From Symsagittifera roscoffensis (taxonomy: Eukaryota; Xenacoelomorpha; Acoela; Convolutidae): a DNA stretch of 64,000 bases. The number at the start of each line of letters is the position of its first letter. Position 1 is the stretch's first letter. The stretch is taken from NCBI RefSeq assembly GCF_963678635.1, contig NC_087064.1, positions 39,362,532 through 39,426,531 of the forward strand, in the 5' to 3' direction. The notes below the pieces were generated by a model. That model was given only the letters and a program-made list of their open reading frames with translations, made no database searches and was not told where the DNA came from. Positions 59,306-64,000 of this stretch are shown here, piece after piece. Both the position numbers and the translations under genes were made by a program.

Positions 59306-60160
59306 GATTCTAAGTCGGAACGCAGACGTTTTTTCAAAACATAAGGCCGATATAGGTTGCTGTAATTTTGTAGAACACGAGATTGAGATAGAAGAGGGCT
59401 CGGTACCTCATAGGGAAGGGGCGAGAAGAATGACCCCTCACAAGTCAGAAGCGTGCAGGAAGGAAATCGAGATGTTAATGGAGTATGACATGATCGAGCC
59501 GTCGAAGTCCCCGTGGGCTTGTGGCGTGGTCATGGCGAAAAAGAAGGGGGGCAAATCAGGTTTTGTTGTGATTTCCGTTATCTGAACGCAGTGACTATAA
59601 AGGACGCATACCCGATTCCCCGCATCGATGAGAGCCTATCCAAGCTGGGAGACGCGAAGTTCTTTACGACGTTAGATTTGGGCTCTGCGTTCTGGCAAGT
59701 GCCACTCCGAAAGCAAGATCGTGAAAAAACAGGCTTCGCGTGCGACCTGGGATTGTTCCAGTGGAAGAGGATGCCCAGGCACTCACGAGCGTCACTAAGA
59801 TAAACGGGAATCTCATCATTTGTTATGTCGATGATGTCGTGATTGCAACACCAACCTTAGAAGACCACATAGAGAGGTTGGATGAGGTGTTTTCTTGCAT
59901 GAAGCAGGCGGGTCTGAAATGTAAACGCTCTAAGTGTGAAATCCTCAGAGATTCCATAAAGTATCTGGGCCGCCTGGTGGATAAACATGGAGTGAGACCA
60001 GATACTGAAGCGGTTGAAGCAGTGTTGACCTGGAAGGCACCTAAAACAGATACACAGCTGATGAGTTTTTTGGGATTTGCTAATTATTATCGAGAGTTCA
60101 TCAAGGGGTATGCTCACAAAATATACCCCATGCAGCGGTTGATGAGAAACAAGGGCAAAA
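59306..60160 (+). pseudogene. Gypsy reverse transcriptase, motif B deleted
   Basis: RT fingers and palm in three frames. EYDMIEPSKSPWACGVVMAK (59475-59545) leads into FCCDFRYLNAVTIKDAYPIP (59555-59620), then motif A FTTLDLGSAFWQVPL (59660-59710). The sequence then breaks at about 59772, passing from QWKRMP directly to QALTS. About 15-20 residues, which normally carry the FGL.NA motif B, are missing. Motif C YVDD is intact at 59824-59835, followed by KCEILRDSIKYLG and the thumb segment FLGFANYYREFIKGYA. The deletion should make the enzyme inactive even if the frames were continuous. Confidence 0.92.
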
Positions 60161-61961
60161 GTTCACTTGGACTGATGAGGCACAAGTTTCATTTGAGAAC
60201 ATCAAATGTGAACTTTGCGAGGCACCGGTCCTCGGCATGCCAACAGAAAAGGGGATGTTCGTGCTTGACACGGATGCATCAGTGGTTGCGATATCGGGCA
60301 TACTGCACCAGGAGCAGGAGTGGAACGGGAGAACGGTTCTTCGTCCGATAGCCTACGGGAGTAAAGTCCTGAGTGATACTGAGATGAAGTACGGCGCACC
60401 AAAAGCGGAGATGTTCGCGGTGATCACTTTCGTGGAAAAATACAGGGCCTACTTGGGGAGTGCTCCCTTCAAGTTACCTGTGGATAATCGTGCCCTTGCC
60501 TGGCTGAAAACCTATTCGATGGACCAAAGTTATATTGGTCGTTGGATAGTGCGCCTGGATGGATACCACAGGATCATAGAGCACCGTACCCGTGACAAGC
60601 ACCAGAACGCAGATAGCCTCAGTAAAATGACAGAATTCTATGAGCGCCTCGAGGAGAAGCAGGCTAACCAATCGGAAATCAAAGACGGGTTTTCATTTCT
60701 GGACAAGGAAACCTACGACAAACTGCCACTTACTAGGTGGTTAGACAAGTCAGGGCATCCTATAACCGGACACCCTGACCTTCCAGTGGACACGGCCGCG
60801 GAGATAAAGGTTTTAGCCAGAGGCGAGCCCGTTCCGTTGGATCTGCTAGTCCGATCCAATTTGGTACAGCAAGAACTTACCAGGCTGGGTATAAACAGCA
60901 TGGCCCTATTGAACAGGACGGTGAACGTGGCGCCGGACGTCATGGGGAAGCTCCGTGACTTGTTGGACAGGGAAGTGGATAGGCATGATCGTGAGTGGAT
61001 GGAGACCATGCAGCGGTTGACTGTCACTGAGAGAAGAGAGAAGAGGCCAGTGTCCATTCGCAGCCGAGGTGTTGAACGGGATTGCAGGTCGATAGTCAAC
61101 CAGCTGGTGAGCTCGATGCCGAAGGAGGTCTTGTTGAGAACTTCGTTCACTGAACATGGGACACTGAATCAGACCCAAGCCACTGAGGAAGTCAGGATCA
61201 AGTCCAGATCTAGCTTCGCGAGGAAAGTGCATTTCACGGATGCAAGAGAAGAATACGAGCCGAGCCCAGATTGTTCGTCCGGGGACGAGACAATGTCCGG
61301 GGAGTCTGATACCTTCGAGCCCGTCAAGGACGACTTGTCTGAGGAGTCAGACACCTTTGGGCCCGTGCATGACGACTTGTCCGGGGAGAGGTTGACGAGA
61401 CCACCTAGGGGCAGAATTTTGTCCGGGGAGTCGGATTCAAAGCAACCAATGGACAGAATTTTGTCCGGGGAGTCGAGAAACATCTCAGACAACTTGGAAT
61501 ATGATGTTGGGGAATCAGTCGGCTCAAGTTTTGACTCGAGGCCCCAGTCCTGGGACAACACATCTGAAACAACTTTCAATTCCGATATGACGGAGATCAC
61601 AATCCACTCCTTGTTGGTAGACTGGAAGCAGCGCGGGCTGGACCGAGAAACGCATCAGGATCCAGACAGGGACAGGTACACCTCAGATGAAGAGGGCACT
61701 GTGGTAGATAATGCCACAGATGAGCTCGAGCTGATAGCAGTTTCGAAACGCCCAACCAGATTACTGCCACATGGTACGGTCGTCCGTACCAATCTGGAGC
61801 CATCTGTGCAGGAGGCGACGCCTTTGAAAAAGATATGGTGTGTCAAGTTGATGGACGATGCTCATGCTCCGGAAATAATGAGTGGGCAAATGAACGTGGT
61901 AAAGACGTATTTGAAAGCCAGGTACAGGCTGTCGGATCTCCGTAGGGGCTCAACGAAATGA
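60160..61961 (+). CDS. Gypsy RNase H plus long acidic linker
   Basis: The longest uninterrupted frame of the element, open back to about 60160, with the first Met at 60237. RNase H: VLDTDASVVAISGIL (first Asp at 60267), YGAPKAEMFAVITFVEKYR (Glu), LPVDNRALAWLKT (Asp), HQNADSLSK (final Asp), covering about 60255-60640. From about 60650 to 61960 follows a segment of some 430 residues that is far longer than the usual RNase H-integrase spacer. It is acidic and Ser-rich and contains degenerate repeats with the core LSGESD, at about 61276-61475 (MSGESDTFEP, LSEESDTFGP, ILSGESDSKQP, ILSGESRN). No domain is recognised in the linker. It has no CCHC or membrane segment and is probably disordered. Confidence 0.85.
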
Positions 61962-61965
61962 TAGA

Positions 61966-63180
61966 ATGACGAGCAGTCTGAAGAGATGGATCGAAAATGG
62001 AGCACCTGACAAGGGAGACTTGGAAGAAGACAGCTACAAGATCTTGAAGCAATTCTACCTGAAGAGAAAAGATTTGTTGTACCTGAACAAGGACGGAATC
62101 GTAGCTTGTAAACGTAAAGAGGAGGACAAGGTCCTTTATAAAGACAATTCGATAGTCTTACCACAGTTGTAACAGACCGAATTGCTCTTCGCTCACATGA
62201 TCAGATGGGCCATCAAGGCGTGGACAAAGTGTACAACAGGATACAGAAACGATTCGAATGGCCGGGATTGAAGAAGGCTTGTGAGAATTGGATCGCCGCA
62301 TGCCTGTCATGTCAGCAGGCGAAGGATCCCAGGACACAAAGGTTCCCCCTACAGTCAATAGAGTCGTCGGGATTCAACGAAGTGGTGCAAACTGATCATC
62401 AGAAAATCTGCATGACAGCAACGGGCTATAATCAGGTGCTGGTAATGATCGACCATTTTACGAAGTATGCGGAGGCAGCACCCTGCATGACAGCATCGGC
62501 GGAAGAAACATGCGATCATTTGATAAATGTGTGGATAGCGAGGCATGGCTGCCCCATCACATTCCAATCGGACAATGGCAAAGCATTCGTGGTTGATCTC
62601 ACGAAGGAGTTAATGAAAAGGTCGCAGGTAGCGCAGGCCCACTCGACCACTTATCACCCGCAAACGAATGGCCTAGTCGAGAGGCAAAATCGCACACTGG
62701 TATCCATGCTGAGAGTCTATTGCTCGCGCTACATGGATGACTGGGACAAGCACTTGCCGCAAGTGATGGGTGGTTACAACAGCACGGAGCATTCCACCAC
62801 GGGAATAAGTCCGCACATGATGCTAACGGGTCTCGAAAAAGCGCTTCCGTTGACGTTTTTCTACCCTGAATATGAGGGAAAGAGAACAGCTCCGCAAACG
62901 TACGTGCGGGATGTTATTAGAAGACAGCAGGACCTCAATGACTTATGCAGGAGGAACACGCAACAGGCGCAAATTAGACAAAAAAGGAGGTTTGATAAAA
63001 GCCTACTCAGTTGGCGACTACGTCTGGGTGTTCCAGGAAGTGGTTCCACTAAAAGAAAACAAGAAATTATTAAAGAAATGGCGTGGTCCATTTCAGATAA
63101 CAGAGGTGCACCAAGGAGGTCGCATTTATCGATTGAGCACTGGAAGAGCAGCTCATTACGAAAATATCAAACCACACAAT
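61966..63180 (+). pseudogene. Gypsy integrase with GPF-type C-terminal module
   Basis: DDE integrase that would insert the cDNA. It is read in three frames, with a TAA near 62170 and frame changes near 62200 and 62995. The zinc-binding HHCC domain is partly split: AH near 62190, then MGHQGVDKVYNRI and WIAACLSCQQAK. The catalytic residues are in place: Asp in VQTDHQK (62394), Asp in FQSDNGK (62571) and Glu in GLVERQN (62679), giving D,D-35-E. TTYHPQTNGLVERQNR is a strong family signature. The C-terminal module reads LLKKWRGPFQITEVHQGG (63065-63115) and SVGDYVWVF lies just before it. The active-site residues look functional although the frame does not. Confidence 0.92.
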
Positions 63181-64000
63181 GCCTCGTCAGAGGACTGGTG
63201 CATCCCAGCGGACATGCAAGAGGGAGACTATTTGATAGTGGATCCTGCTTGTGAGGTGAGTGAAAGGGGTACTCGCGACAAAAACGACGGGAATGGGGTG
63301 GTGGACGATTGCGACCTACCACTGGATCTGGAGTTGACCGAGCGAGTAGAGGCGGACGATGAAACTCTACCTTATGCCGAGGAAGACTGGTACTACCCGG
63401 AACAAATCGAAATTGACAAAGGAATACAGCCTGACTTTCCTCTCACCATGGAAACACGCCAGAGCAAGAGAGGAAAAAACAAGAAGAAATACAATCCGTA
63501 CGGCGAGGATTTCGTCGTAGACAGGATAGTTGTAAGTGATATGATGGACTCGCTGGTAGGACTGGACGAAGTGGCGGTGCTAGAAGAAATCGACTTGGTG
63601 AATGACATGGACCAGGATTGGATCGACGATCGATCAGAACCGGAAGTGGAGTTCGAACCAGAAGCGGAACAGACTCAATTGTAAGAACTAACGAACTTGC
63701 GGGTGCTCAAATGGCTCCATGATCTGCCGACAGATCCAAAAGAGACGATCCTGACGATTCAGGACGTCGATAAAGACGGCATCAAATACGTCAGTCATGA
63801 CAATATCGAGTCCAACTGGGTCGCCCCAGATGGTCCTCTACGTGTTCCACAATCCAACCTCGATCTCCTAGACTTTGGGCGATCGACGGGGACGTCGATG
63901 GATATTTTTGTCCGGGGAGTGGGGGTAGGACTCACCCACACCGAAAATCTGATAATAAAACAGTTGAAATCGGCAAGAGAAACCGGAGAACTAGAGACAG
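63181..64000 (+). pseudogene. Gypsy C-terminal tail downstream of integrase (cut by window edge)
   Basis: Acidic tail after the integrase GPF module, continuing in the same frame through LPLDLELTERVEADDETLPY, a basic patch RQSKRGKNKKKYNPYG (about 63455-63500) and an acidic end to TAA at 63682. After this stop the same frame is open to the end of the window (LRVLKWLHDLPTDPKETI, WVAPDGPLRVPQS, STGTSMDIFVRGVGVG), which looks like genuine coding sequence interrupted by one stop. There is no signal peptide or membrane segment, so no sign of an envelope protein in what is visible. Function unknown. Confidence 0.7.

Larger units (their letters stand above)
54834..64000 (+). mobile_element. Ty3/gypsy LTR retrotransposon, 3' end outside the window
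   Basis: Domain order gag, protease, RT, RNase H, integrase identifies the Ty3/gypsy (Metaviridae-like) layout. The 5' boundary is tentative: TGTGGCGGTAAAATG at 54834 could be the start of the 5' LTR, and an LTR plus leader would then fill 54834-55168. I cannot confirm this without the 3' LTR, and I could not place a primer-binding site. The coding part is more GC-rich than the satellite by eye. At least nine frame changes and four in-frame stops mark it as a defective copy, although amino-acid blocks remain well preserved. Confidence 0.85.

Noticed and set aside
55775-61600. Minus-strand open frames opposite the gypsy element
   Set aside because: They lack domains and mirror the codon bias of the plus-strand polyprotein.
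63181-64000. Envelope gene downstream of integrase
   Set aside because: The visible tail is hydrophilic and acidic, with no signal peptide or membrane segment. The remainder is outside the window.

Overview
The window looks like a repeat-dominated, AT-rich block of an invertebrate metazoan genome. Nothing in it resembles a single-copy host gene. Every coding trace I can support belongs to a selfish element: a Polinton-type DNA polymerase, Penelope-like retroelements, an apparent LINE relic, a reverse transcriptase with a nuclease-like C-terminus, and a Ty3/gypsy element. All of them carry stops or frameshifts. Penelope proteins carrying a PHD-type zinc finger are something I associate with cnidarian and other marine invertebrate genomes, but the species cannot be settled from this sequence.

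Layout. 1-2575 (minus strand): broken protein-primed family B DNA polymerase of a Polinton/Maverick element, cut by the left edge before palm motif C. About 2700-41213: one long complex satellite, roughly 140 related submonomers (my estimate) spaced about 170-365 bp apart and arranged in nested higher-order repeats. Two blocks of a different, roughly 30-bp minisatellite interrupt it (11038-13968 and 15236-16183). 41214-52000: a nest of retroelement pieces bounded by two direct copies of a roughly 0.9-kb non-coding module (41701-42632 and 51160-52000). It holds a Penelope endonuclease fragment, a decayed LINE-like stretch, a reverse transcriptase with a PD-(D/E)XK-like tail, and a nearly complete Penelope-like ORF. 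52001-54833: non-coding DNA rich in ACCCTCC/GGAGGGT, with a 185-bp tandem duplication. 54834-64000: a Ty3/gypsy element whose gag, protease, RT, RNase H and integrase can be read in order; its 3' end lies outside the window.

How the parts relate. There is no operon or host pathway here. The logic is that of element insertion and tandem amplification. The most interesting items are the PHD-like finger lying between RT motifs B and C of the Penelope-like element, the dyad kept in satellite submonomers by paired changes in its two arms, minisatellite arrays that start inside a satellite monomer at a shared GGATCAT, and a gypsy polyprotein with a long acidic SGES-repeat segment between RNase H and integrase.

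Limits: all calls are from reading by eye. Repeat boundaries are good to a few tens of bases. I ran no alignments, structure predictions or database searches.
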